Shown one piece after another: positions 8,722-14,787 of a DNA stretch of 35,855 nucleotides. The notes under the pieces were generated by a model. It did not search any database and was not told where the DNA came from. It saw only the letters and a program-made list of their open reading frames with translations. Numbering within the stretch: the stretch's first letter is position 1; every line of letters starts with the position of its first letter. Made by a program: the position numbers and the translations under genes. Source of the stretch: JAFDVL01 sp043736395 (GTDB lineage Bacteria > Acidobacteriota > Blastocatellia > RBC074); NCBI GenBank assembly GCA_043736395.1, contig JAYTCQ010000203.1, positions 1 through 35,855 of the forward strand, given 5' to 3'.

Positions 8722-9210
8722 TTATGCAACGCGGTAGCGTATGGAGTGCTGCGTCCACAAACGCCCATCAAAACTGAAAGGCTTGGGCGGACTAAACTTT
8801 AAGCGCGCAAAATTTGGATGTCTTGGATTGATTAAATAGTTCCACTCATTTTCGATGATGGCTGAAGGCACTGCTAATAGTAATGATGATCCGCTTTGCA
8901 CCCATGCAGCGCCAATTTCCTGCAACTCTAATGGAGCAGGATCAGCAGCCCAATTCTCCGGCAAATCTTCTGCACGAATTTTCTTAATTTTTAATCGATC
9001 AGGAATGTTAGCAGTGATCGAAACAAAATCCTGTGGTGGAATCGGGACACGATGATGAACGATGACTTCCAGTACGGCTAATGACAAGGACGCTGAAGTA
9101 TAAACTACTGGAAATCCTTTCGGGTTCCATCGTCCGCCATACAACCGCGCGCCCTCGCCATCAAACGCTGATTGCGCATGACGTGCTCGACATAATCGCC
9201 AGAGGAGCAT
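8722..9210 (-). CDS. RES-domain toxin (MbcT-like)
   Basis: RES-family protein of 162 residues, the toxin half of a type II pair; characterised relatives such as MbcT and ParT act on NAD+ or by ADP-ribosylation-type chemistry. The family residues are present: R27 in YGGRWNPKG, Y37, E48 in AVLEVIVHH and S116 in VPSAIIENEWNYLINP. The body ends with the usual FDGRLW. The last ten residues (TQHSIRYRVA) are mostly encoded by a copy of the intergenic repeat found at 13750, so the native C-terminus has been replaced or extended. The start shares one base with the antitoxin stop (TAATG), which implies tight translational coupling. Confidence 0.9.
   Translation of the reverse strand: MLLWRLCRARHAQSAFDGEGARLYGGRWNPKGFPVVYTSASLSLAVLEVIVHHRVPIPPQDFVSITANIPDRLKIKKIRAEDLPENWAADPAPLELQEIGAAWVQSGSSLLLAVPSAIIENEWNYLINPRHPNFARLKFSPPKPFSFDGRLWTQHSIRYRVA
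8730..8753. repeat. 24-base partial copy of palindrome B inside the RES 3' end
   Basis: This stretch matches 13750-13773 at 22 of 24 bases in the same orientation. It is one half-arm of the palindrome next to tsaB. It encodes the last residues of the RES protein and ends 14 bases before rimI. With the copy beside tsaB it brackets the accessory island as a direct repeat 5020 bases apart. Confidence 0.8.
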
Positions 9211-9647
9211 TAGCTATAAACTCCATGCTCAATCCGTCCCAACAATTCCGCAATCCTTTGTGCGCCTTCATCCGTATCAAGCAATGACCACGGAGTCGCA
9301 CCACCGAGCGTCGGAATCTGTTCCTTGAACCAAGCCGCAGTTGCCGCCGGAGAACCAAAGATTTCTTCCGCCATTGCCGCAATCCGTGCGACACGATAGA
9401 GCCGATCCGATTCAGATTTATTGAGAATTTTTTCCGCCTTACGCCGCGCCAGCGTTCGTTCGGAAACATCAATCAAATACTGCATCTGCGCCTGCGTCAT
9501 TTGGTAGCGTTGCTGAAATGCTTCCAACGCCGCGAAATGGATTCCCGCCCGGACAGGCTCATGCATGAAAGGCAAAATCTTTCCATTTTTTAAGCCAACC
9601 GCTTTGGCTCCGCCGAGTACTGAAATTATTTGCTCTTGTGCTGTCAT
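9210..9647 (-). CDS. Xre/MbcA/ParS-type antitoxin
   Basis: Antitoxin partner of the RES toxin, 145 residues from the ATG (a GTG two codons earlier is an alternative start). The N-terminal half resembles the Xre-like DNA-binding part (YQMTQAQMQYLIDVSERTLARRKAEKILNKSESDRLYRVARI). The C-terminal half is the toxin-binding (DUF2384-type) domain (AEEIFGSPAATAAWFKEQIPTLGGATPWSLLDTDEGAQRIAELLGRIEHGVYS); the GGxxPxxLLdTdxG motif and the G-x-Y-S end are characteristic. A 14-bp operator palindrome overlapping the promoter lies just upstream, which suggests autorepression. The stop overlaps the toxin start by one base. Confidence 0.92.
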   Translation of the reverse strand: MTAQEQIISVLGGAKAVGLKNGKILPFMHEPVRAGIHFAALEAFQQRYQMTQAQMQYLIDVSERTLARRKAEKILNKSESDRLYRVARIAAMAEEIFGSPAATAAWFKEQIPTLGGATPWSLLDTDEGAQRIAELLGRIEHGVYS

Positions 9648-9664
9648 AATCACAAAACCTCGAT

Positions 9665-9709
9665 TCCTTAATCTGGCAATATTTTACTGCCAGATTAAGG
9701 ATAGAGCAA
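9665..9709 (-). promoter_or_regulatory. Promoter and operator palindrome of the RES/Xre operon
   Basis: Two perfect 14-base arms (9665-9678 and 9688-9701; TCCTTAATCTGGCA and its complement) are separated by nine bases, 18 bases upstream of the antitoxin ATG. A minus-strand promoter overlaps them: -10 TAAAAT (9686-9681, five of six consensus bases) and -35 TTGCTC (9709-9704) with a 17-base spacer. The -10 falls between the two half-sites, the usual geometry for autorepression by the antitoxin or the complex (inference). Confidence 0.75.
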
Positions 9710-9748
9710 ATGAATATTTGAACGTAGGTACGGTTCCAGCGCTCATTA

Positions 9749-10150
9749 TCATTTCTTATTTTTATCGTCCCAAAGTTTTGGCTCCCAAAGTTCGACTTTG
9801 TTTCCATCGGGATCAATGACCCAAAGAAACACGCCGTTCTCGTGATACTCCGGTCCTTGATGGATCGCAACTCCTCCAGCGTTGAGCTGCTCGATCATCT
9901 CGTCCATATTATCTATTCGGTAGTTGATCATAAAGCTTGATTCGCTTGGACTGAACCATTTTGTCAACGGGTCAGCGACTTGCCACGCCGTAACACCCTT
10001 ATCTTCCGCAGGATCCTCAGGCCACCTGAGAGCACCGCCGCCCCAATCCTCAAGCGCAAGTCCGAGATGCTTTTTGTACCATTCCCGCAGCGCTTTATTG
10101 TCCGTTTTCGCTTTAAAGAATACGCCGCCGATTCCTGTTATTTTTGCCAT
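9749..10150 (-). CDS. VOC-family (glyoxalase/bleomycin-resistance fold) protein
   Basis: A 133-residue vicinal-oxygen-chelate protein with two beta-alpha-beta-beta-beta units. The first opens with GIGGVFFKAKTDNKALREWYKKHLGL; the second contains VDEMIEQL-like helix sequence and ends with the hallmark DPDGNKVELWEP (113-124). Members are metal-dependent lyases, dioxygenases or drug-binding proteins, and the substrate cannot be told from sequence. An AGGAG Shine-Dalgarno lies six bases before the ATG. It follows the AraC-type regulator by nine bases, so the two are probably cotranscribed, and the regulator may sense a compound handled by this protein (inference). Confidence 0.85.
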   Translation of the reverse strand: MAKITGIGGVFFKAKTDNKALREWYKKHLGLALEDWGGGALRWPEDPAEDKGVTAWQVADPLTKWFSPSESSFMINYRIDNMDEMIEQLNAGGVAIHQGPEYHENGVFLWVIDPDGNKVELWEPKLWDDKNKK

Positions 10151-10159
10151 AGTAGTCTC

Positions 10160-11062
10160 CTAAATACTTTTCATTTTCTTCACGGGAAAAGCTAACTCCA
10201 GATCGAAGTGACTCCAATCCAGGGCCTTATCTTTATGCAAAAGAATCTCAAACCCAGGCGCATCGTCCGGCTCATAGTCGCTTTTGATGAGCCAACCTTG
10301 CAGCAGATAATCCCAAGCCGTTGCCACCAGTTTGATGTCGCCGCTAACGCGTGTTACTCCGTATGTTCTGGACGGTATCCTCATTTTAGAAATTCCGTCG
10401 GCACAATTAAATTTCACGTCAGAAGCAAAGCACACTTCATAACGATAAAGATGTTTCGGTGTAACCGCAGGGTCATCAATCGCCATGCCAAATAGAGTTC
10501 CTTGGTCATAGATTTTTTCTGACTTCAGCCACTCGATCATCTTTGCAAATGCTTTAAGAACCCTGCCTTCCTCAAATGAATTTGAAACTCGAATATAAGC
10601 TACGTCCCAGGCAGGAAATTTTCTTATTTCCACCGGGAAAGCGGCTCTTTTCTCTTCCTCCGTCATCGGAAGAAGATATTCGTGTTTCGCGAATAGTTCT
10701 TTGCAAATCTTGCTATTTTTAAGCTCCCCCGATTTTCTGTATTGGGTAGGGGACGTATTGAAGGCCTTATTGAATGATCTTGAAAAGGTAGCTGATGACG
10801 AGAATCCGCACGCCAACGCTATTTCTGTAGCGCTTTGCCTGGTCCTTTTTAAAAGGCGGGCAGCTTTTTCCAGCCGCAGACGATTCGTAAAATCATTGAG
10901 CGTTTCACCAGTCATTGCACTAAAAACGCGGTGGAAATGATACTCTGAAAAACACGCTACTTTCGCCAGGTCTTCGAGCTTTAACGGCTGATTGAGATGG
11001 TCTCTCAAGTAATCAATAACTCGGTCAATCCTCCTCGTATATTCGTGACTCGCGTTACTCAA
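10160..11062 (-). CDS. AraC-family regulator with GyrI-like effector domain
   Basis: A 300-residue transcription regulator. Residues about 8-110 form the AraC/XylS double helix-turn-helix (LKLEDLAKVACFSEYHFHRVFSAMTGETLNDFTNRLRLEKAARLL, then ATEIALACGFSSSATFSRSFNKAFNTSPTQYR). Residues about 140-295 form a GyrI-like small-molecule-binding domain (VEIRKFPAWDVAYIRVS ... WDYLLQGWLIKSDYEPDDAPGFEILL), as in Rob and related multidrug sensors. Translation starts at TTG; a GAGG motif six bases upstream supports it. The VOC gene follows after nine bases, giving a regulator-enzyme pair. Confidence 0.92.
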   Translation of the reverse strand: MSNASHEYTRRIDRVIDYLRDHLNQPLKLEDLAKVACFSEYHFHRVFSAMTGETLNDFTNRLRLEKAARLLKRTRQSATEIALACGFSSSATFSRSFNKAFNTSPTQYRKSGELKNSKICKELFAKHEYLLPMTEEEKRAAFPVEIRKFPAWDVAYIRVSNSFEEGRVLKAFAKMIEWLKSEKIYDQGTLFGMAIDDPAVTPKHLYRYEVCFASDVKFNCADGISKMRIPSRTYGVTRVSGDIKLVATAWDYLLQGWLIKSDYEPDDAPGFEILLHKDKALDWSHFDLELAFPVKKMKSI

Positions 11063-11265
11063 TCTTTACCTCAAGATTTTTAAATTGCACGGATAGTTAG
11101 GAGTGTTTGTGCCTCGTCACCGCCCTAGAAGAGGTTTTCTCATTAATCACACAGTGATGTATCTACACTTCTAAACCACAGTAGTCCAAACGCTCTGGCC
11201 GATGATACTGCTAAGATTAAAACTGTTACGATGTGCTTTTTTTGATGTGTTTTCACAATTAACCC

Positions 11266-12306
11266 TTAAAATCCCCCACCTAAAAAGCTGAACATTTCGT
11301 CTTGAGCCATTTCAATAGCCGGCAGCCCATCTGTTTTGCTTAGTTTGATGTTAATTTGTTGCGTAAGTGACTTCAACATTTCAAACATCATATTATTTTT
11401 AACTCGAATTTCTTCAGGTCGCATTTTTAACGTTTGTAATTTTTCGATTAAAAGACGCGGCAATTTTTTATGAGTTTCGGTTAGATTTTCTTCGGGTTTA
11501 ATTAGATCACAACCCAGAACCATCCCTTGTTCAGCTTCGGCAATCATTAACATTTTAGGATAAAAAGGACGACTGTCTTTTTCGGCTACCGGCATTGGAA
11601 CGTATGAGAAATCTACTTCTAAGACCAAACCTTTCGTTTGCGAATTTTGGTTTAGTGTCTCAATAATTTCGCTCGGAGCATCAAACCGAATTGTAAATTC
11701 TTCAGGTGGTAAAATGCTTATTATTTCATCTTTCCAAACTCCATTTTCCAATACTCTGACCAAATACAGATTTTCGTCCGGGTCGGGCAAAAGCATTTCA
11801 TCTGCTTTGATTCGCGGAGCAGTCCGCAATGTTTGCTCTAAAATGCAAGTCAAGAACTTTGCTTCTTCAGCCGTCACAAAATACGGCATAAACCCGGGAT
11901 GAATACTGCGAAAAAGCGGATAATTTTGCCTACCGCGAAATTTAAGACCAAGTTTTTTCATGACTTCGCGGTCTTGTTTTTCTAGCTGTTCGCGGTCTTC
12001 AAATGAGACTTGGAATTGCGGAATATCAAACAAAGCAAAAGGATTATTCTGAATGTCTGTATCAGGGTCAGAAATATTCCAATACCCATACAATCCTTCT
12101 GCCCCGCGATAAACTCCGATTGAAAGATGTTCGCCCAGCAAACCCATTATGCTGACAAATCCTATTTCTTCGGTTTCAGGATTTTTTACGCCGAATAAAG
12201 CTGATTCCTCCAAAAATTCCCAAGGGGCAAGCTCTTTTACTTTTCCCGCCAATTCATACAATTTTTTCCATGCAGTATCTGATGGATTCTTATTAGTTGT
12301 TTTCAT
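11266..12306 (-). CDS. DUF7309/DUF6930-like protein of unknown function
   Basis: A 346-residue cytoplasmic protein with no signal peptide or membrane segment. The N-terminal half (WKKLYELAGKVKELAPWEFLEESALFGVKNPETEEIGFVSIMGLLGEHLSIGVYRGAEGLYGYW) resembles DUF7309, and the part from about residue 210 resembles DUF6930 (LVLEVDFSYVPMPVAEKDSRPFYPKMLMIAEAEQGMVLGCDLI). These families have no assigned function; I recognised them from memory, so the names are tentative. An AAGG Shine-Dalgarno lies eight bases before the ATG. The gene has no close partner: a RES-gene remnant is 16 bases upstream, and 203 bases without a recognisable feature separate it from the AraC regulator. Confidence 0.8.
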   Translation of the reverse strand: MKTTNKNPSDTAWKKLYELAGKVKELAPWEFLEESALFGVKNPETEEIGFVSIMGLLGEHLSIGVYRGAEGLYGYWNISDPDTDIQNNPFALFDIPQFQVSFEDREQLEKQDREVMKKLGLKFRGRQNYPLFRSIHPGFMPYFVTAEEAKFLTCILEQTLRTAPRIKADEMLLPDPDENLYLVRVLENGVWKDEIISILPPEEFTIRFDAPSEIIETLNQNSQTKGLVLEVDFSYVPMPVAEKDSRPFYPKMLMIAEAEQGMVLGCDLIKPEENLTETHKKLPRLLIEKLQTLKMRPEEIRVKNNMMFEMLKSLTQQINIKLSKTDGLPAIEMAQDEMFSFLGGGF

Positions 12307-12322
12307 AATTTACGCCTTGAAT

Positions 12323-12484
12323 TCAAGTAAACAAATTTGGCAACGTCTTCAGACCTTGCCTCGCGCCTGTTGCCACCATACTGTGAAACGGAGTTTTCTC
12401 TAAGTCAAACTCTGCCATCCTTTCCAAATCTGTTTTTACCAAATAATTGAATTCATTTTCGATGATCGACAAAGGCACAGCTAA
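12323..12484 (-). pseudogene. C-terminal remnant of a second RES-domain gene
   Basis: The 53 codons read LAVPLSIIENEFNYLV... and match the C-terminal third of the intact RES toxin at 8722-9210 (LLAVPSAIIENEWNYLI), including the conserved serine-region motif. The Arg and Glu of the family are absent because the first two thirds are missing. Homology begins exactly where the membrane-protein pseudogene ends, so the 5' part was lost at an insertion or recombination junction. No antitoxin gene accompanies it. Confidence 0.7.
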
Positions 12485-12916
12485 ATTTTTTTCTTGAAAT
12501 TCACGGTAGCCAGCATGCCGCCGAGGACAGTTAACGGTGCGAGCGGAAGGAGGAAGGTGAAGTGGTACCACGCCGGATAGTCAGCCCAGACGCTTACGTG
12601 GAGTCCAAACTCAATTGGTAGGTGAACAGGTGCAGAAATCAATAAGAGAACGATGCCAAGAAATAAGCTGGCGCCTGCGAACCCTTTGCGACGAATGCAG
12701 CAACGGCTCCCGCTGCGAGCGTGCAGACGACGCCTATCAAAAGGTGTGAGATCAGCATCGCAAGCGTGTAAGTTTTGTTGGCTCAGCAGCTGCGTAGGAC
12801 GACCAAGTAGTGCGTAGCAGAAGGAAGTCAAATCCAGCGACCATGACCCATGCTGCGAATCCAACGATGATGCCGGGGAATAGACCATACAACTGCTTTA
12901 TGAGCGAGATAGACAT
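12481..12916 (-). pseudogene. Frameshifted small multi-pass membrane protein gene
   Basis: Reading from ATG 12916, three successive frames give one plausible membrane protein. Frame one runs MSISLIKQLYGLFPGIIVGF... to about 12781. A second frame continues as NKTYTLAMLISHLLIGVVCTLAAG to about 12675. A third runs GASLFLGIVLLLISAPVHLP... to KKKI and a stop at 12481. Each piece is hydrophobic with helix-sized segments, and about four membrane helices result from some 145 codons. Two indels (near 12780 and 12675) break the gene unless they are sequencing errors. The start lies 12 bases after the GTTAGGC core of the attC-like site, as in integron cassettes. Function unknown. Confidence 0.6.
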
Positions 12917-12927
12917 GACAAGTTCGA

Positions 12928-13015
12928 GCCTAACGATGAATTCAGCGGACGCGTCGTAGAAACAGGTAAAATCACAACGCTTGAGTCACGCGCTCCGCTG
13001 GAATGTGTGTGGGGT
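12928..13015 (-). repeat. attC-like (integron recombination site-like) structure
   Basis: Read on the minus strand: a possible R'' box ACCCCAC (13015-13009; five conserved bases, with C for A before the final AC), an L'' arm CAGCGGAGCGCGT (13000-12988), a 33-base loop, an L' arm ACGCGTCCGCTG (12954-12943) and an R' box GTTAGGC (12934-12928) that fits GTTRRRY exactly. L'' carries one extra G relative to L', the extrahelical base expected of attC sites. The stop of the upstream membrane gene lies in the L'' side and the next ATG follows R' by 12 bases, the usual cassette geometry. No integrase gene is in the window and R'' is imperfect, so this remains a candidate. Confidence 0.45.
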
Positions 13016-13471
13016 GTCTTTTAATATTTCCTGTTCTACATAACCCCGCACTTTTAAGAACCAAAGAAGTGGAAACACAATCAAAATATATGCATACCCA
13101 TAGATTAGACAAAAACCACCATAAACCAATATTACTTCTGGATAATCTTCCCAGCCCTCTTTAAGTTTTCCATCTACGAGGTAACTTAAAATCAGGAGAA
13201 AGAGAATTACTAGGATAATCATCAGCCAGGGAGACATCATAAGGGTGATTTTTAGCGTCTTAATTGATCGGTTTTGTGTCCACCAAAGTATCCAGGTACA
13301 GAGAATCACATACGGTATAAAGCCAATAAGCCCTGCCCCCAATGTAGTTCTCAGGATATTATCAATCTCTGATGATAAACTATTCTTTGCAACGGCTAAT
13401 ACTCCGAACGCGAGAGCCGAAGTTAACAGAGGCAGGGCCAATGATACTTTATACGCTTGCCGTTCTGTCAT
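12986..13471 (-). CDS. Hypothetical four-helix membrane protein
   Basis: A 161-residue protein from ATG 13471, with AAGG eleven bases upstream; a TTG at 13495 would add eight residues. Four hydrophobic segments are visible: VSLALPLLTSALAFGVLAVA, LGAGLIGFIPYVILCTWIL, PWLMIILVILFLLILSYLV and GGFCLIYGYAYILIVFPLLWFL. There is no recognisable domain. The stop codon falls inside the attC-like structure, and a GTTGGGT heptamer (13503-13497 on the minus strand) precedes the start, so the gene could be an integron-type cassette of about 570 bases. Function unknown. Confidence 0.7.
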   Translation of the reverse strand: MTERQAYKVSLALPLLTSALAFGVLAVAKNSLSSEIDNILRTTLGAGLIGFIPYVILCTWILWWTQNRSIKTLKITLMMSPWLMIILVILFLLILSYLVDGKLKEGWEDYPEVILVYGGFCLIYGYAYILIVFPLLWFLKVRGYVEQEILKDTPHTFQRSA

Positions 13472-13496
13472 TTGCTTTACCTTAGTTCTCGACAAT

Positions 13497-13566
13497 ACCC
13501 AACATTAATTATGTGGATGACGACATTTCCAATAATGGAAACATCCACCTTTCCATTATTGGGAAT
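13497..13566 (-). promoter_or_regulatory. Structured leader upstream of the membrane protein gene
   Basis: On the minus strand a hairpin of 16 base pairs with one G-T pair (13565-13550 with 13541-13526) encloses an eight-base loop. Seven loop bases (GTGGATG, 13548-13542) are the complement of CATCCAC at 13519-13513, six bases beyond the stem, so an H-type pseudoknot is possible. It ends about 30 bases before the ATG at 13471. Whether it is transcribed is unknown. Confidence 0.5.
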
Positions 13567-13749
13567 ATTCCCTTGCTGAAATTTCGCCAGCACTTCAACC
13601 ATAAATATATTTTGGCGCACAGTGCCTGAAGTAAAAACAAGACCGAATATTTTGTTAACACTGCCTGAATAGCACGACTCGCAATTTCTACAAAGAAAAT
13701 TTTCTAATCAACCAACTTTCTCTTTTCGGCGTCACTCTACCTTTAACTT
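13504..13749. other. Gene-free stretch between tsaB and the membrane protein gene
   Basis: Apart from the hairpin at 13526-13565 and the palindrome starting near 13750, this A/T-rich stretch shows no open reading frame with coding character and no RNA gene I can recognise. It contains a short imperfect direct repeat (CAGTGCCTGAA near 13620, CACTGCCTGAA near 13660). It may hold the promoter of the membrane protein gene. Confidence 0.5.
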
Positions 13750-13861
13750 CGCGGCAGCGTATGGAGTGCTACGGCTCGGCGTCGCTTTAGTATTCTTCAC
13801 ATAACTTGTCGTGCAAGAAATACCAAAGCGACGCCGAGCCGTAGCACTCCATACGCTCCGC
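13750..13861. repeat. Long palindrome B next to tsaB
   Basis: Arms 13756-13788 and 13825-13857 are perfect 33-base reverse complements, with weaker pairing extending on both sides (CGCGG/CCGCG outside, AGTATTCTT/AAGAAATACC inside) and a loop of about 17-30 bases. It begins four bases beyond the tsaB stop on the downstream side. It can form a very stable hairpin that may end or protect the tsaB transcript. A 24-base half-copy lies at 8730-8753. Confidence 0.85.
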
Positions 13862-13865
13862 GTGA

Positions 13866-14561
13866 CTAATCTTGGGGTTTCAAATTCACTTCTGCATCAG
13901 ACAATTGAAGGTAATACGGCGTAGCGTTTTCATATTTCGGCTGCGAAATAATTGCTGCGGATTTCACTACTAATTCTTCCGCCAGATTTATTTCAGTAGC
14001 GTTGATGAAATTCAATTCTGGCGAAATAATTTCTGTAACTTCTGGCATCGTCGAAATGCAATGCTGCAAATTCAATTCTTTGATTTTGGAAGCTACATCT
14101 GATATTGCGATGATCGTATCCGGCACTTCAACGCGGACTTCGAGATTTTCGAAAACTGTTCGCGCTCCAAAATATACATCGCCGCGTGAAGCATTCAAGA
14201 TGACGGCGATGGGTTCATCAATAATGTTCGCAGCCAATGCCAACGTATCAAATGTGTTCACGCCAAATTCTTTTTTCCCCAAACTTCGCGCCAAGCCTTG
14301 CACCGAAGCGATTCCGGCGCGGAGTCCGGTGAAGCTTCCAGGTCCTATGACAACAATAAAATTTTCGATGTCTTCAATGGTGATTTCTGCGGCGCGTAAT
14401 CCTTCTTCGATCAGGGGAAACAATCGTTCGGATTGTTGTAAGCCGGAGGTATCCTGATGAGAAAATATGATTTCGGCTCCACGAGAAATCGCGAGGCACA
14501 GAGCGCGACTGCTGGTGTCTACGGCGAGGGAAAGTTTGGATTGCGATGACGAAGAATTCAT
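13866..14561 (-). CDS. tsaB: tRNA threonylcarbamoyladenosine biosynthesis protein TsaB
   Basis: Partner of TsaD and TsaE in forming the universal t6A37 modification of ANN-decoding tRNAs. The 231-residue protein starts at ATG 14561, with an AAGG Shine-Dalgarno seven bases upstream; a GTG 14 codons earlier is less likely. It has the ASKHA-fold opening LSLAVDTSSRALCLAI, the family motif GPGSFTGLR (73-81), the helix GIASVQGLARSLG and NASRGDVYFGARTV. The usual partner rimI is the next housekeeping gene downstream on the same strand but is displaced by the accessory island. mutS is divergent, with palindrome C between them. Confidence 0.93.
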   Translation of the reverse strand: MNSSSSQSKLSLAVDTSSRALCLAISRGAEIIFSHQDTSGLQQSERLFPLIEEGLRAAEITIEDIENFIVVIGPGSFTGLRAGIASVQGLARSLGKKEFGVNTFDTLALAANIIDEPIAVILNASRGDVYFGARTVFENLEVRVEVPDTIIAISDVASKIKELNLQHCISTMPEVTEIISPELNFINATEINLAEELVVKSAAIISQPKYENATPYYLQLSDAEVNLKPQD

Positions 14562-14672
14562 TTGATTGCCTTGCGATTTAGGGCTTCGCGTTACATTATT
14601 CACGTTGCAAAAGTTCGAGAATTTACTATAAGAATATTTACGCTAAAAGTGTAGGAGTTAGCAAAATAAAAC

Positions 14673-14776
14673 AATAGACCACAGATGAAACGGATTCAGC
14701 GGGTTTACGCGGTTCTGATTATACATTCATTCAGACCCGCGAAAACCCGCATCATCCGCTTGATCCGTGGTCTATT
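14673..14776. repeat. Long palindrome C in the tsaB-mutS divergent region
   Basis: Arms 14673-14718 and 14731-14776 match as reverse complements at 38 of 46 bases, with a 12-base AT-rich centre. The outer ten bases are identical (AATAGACCAC). It fills most of the divergent intergenic region and ends 11 bases before the mutS ATG. The many substitutions suggest an older insertion than palindromes B and D (inference). Confidence 0.85.
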
Positions 14777-14787
14777 CCTTAACAACC

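Noticed and set aside
9161..9472. Arg-rich open reading frame on the minus strand
   Set aside because: It overlaps the RES and antitoxin genes in another frame and has no protein-like character; a shadow of real genes.
13497..13566. A second attC site upstream of the 161-residue membrane protein gene
   Set aside because: The GTTGGGT box fits and short GTGGATG/CATCCAC arms exist, but the spacers are nine bases rather than about five, the R'' candidate (TCCCAAT) lacks the conserved AAC, and a stronger 16-bp hairpin competes for the same bases. Kept as a structured leader only.
13616..13672. CRISPR-like or tandem repeat from the CAGTGCCTGAA/CACTGCCTGAA pair
   Set aside because: Only two imperfect 11-base copies with no regular spacing; probably chance.
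14767..14787. GTG start extending MutS by seven residues
   Set aside because: The extension would be encoded by the outer arm of palindrome C, and the ATG at 14788 gives the normal MutS N-terminus.
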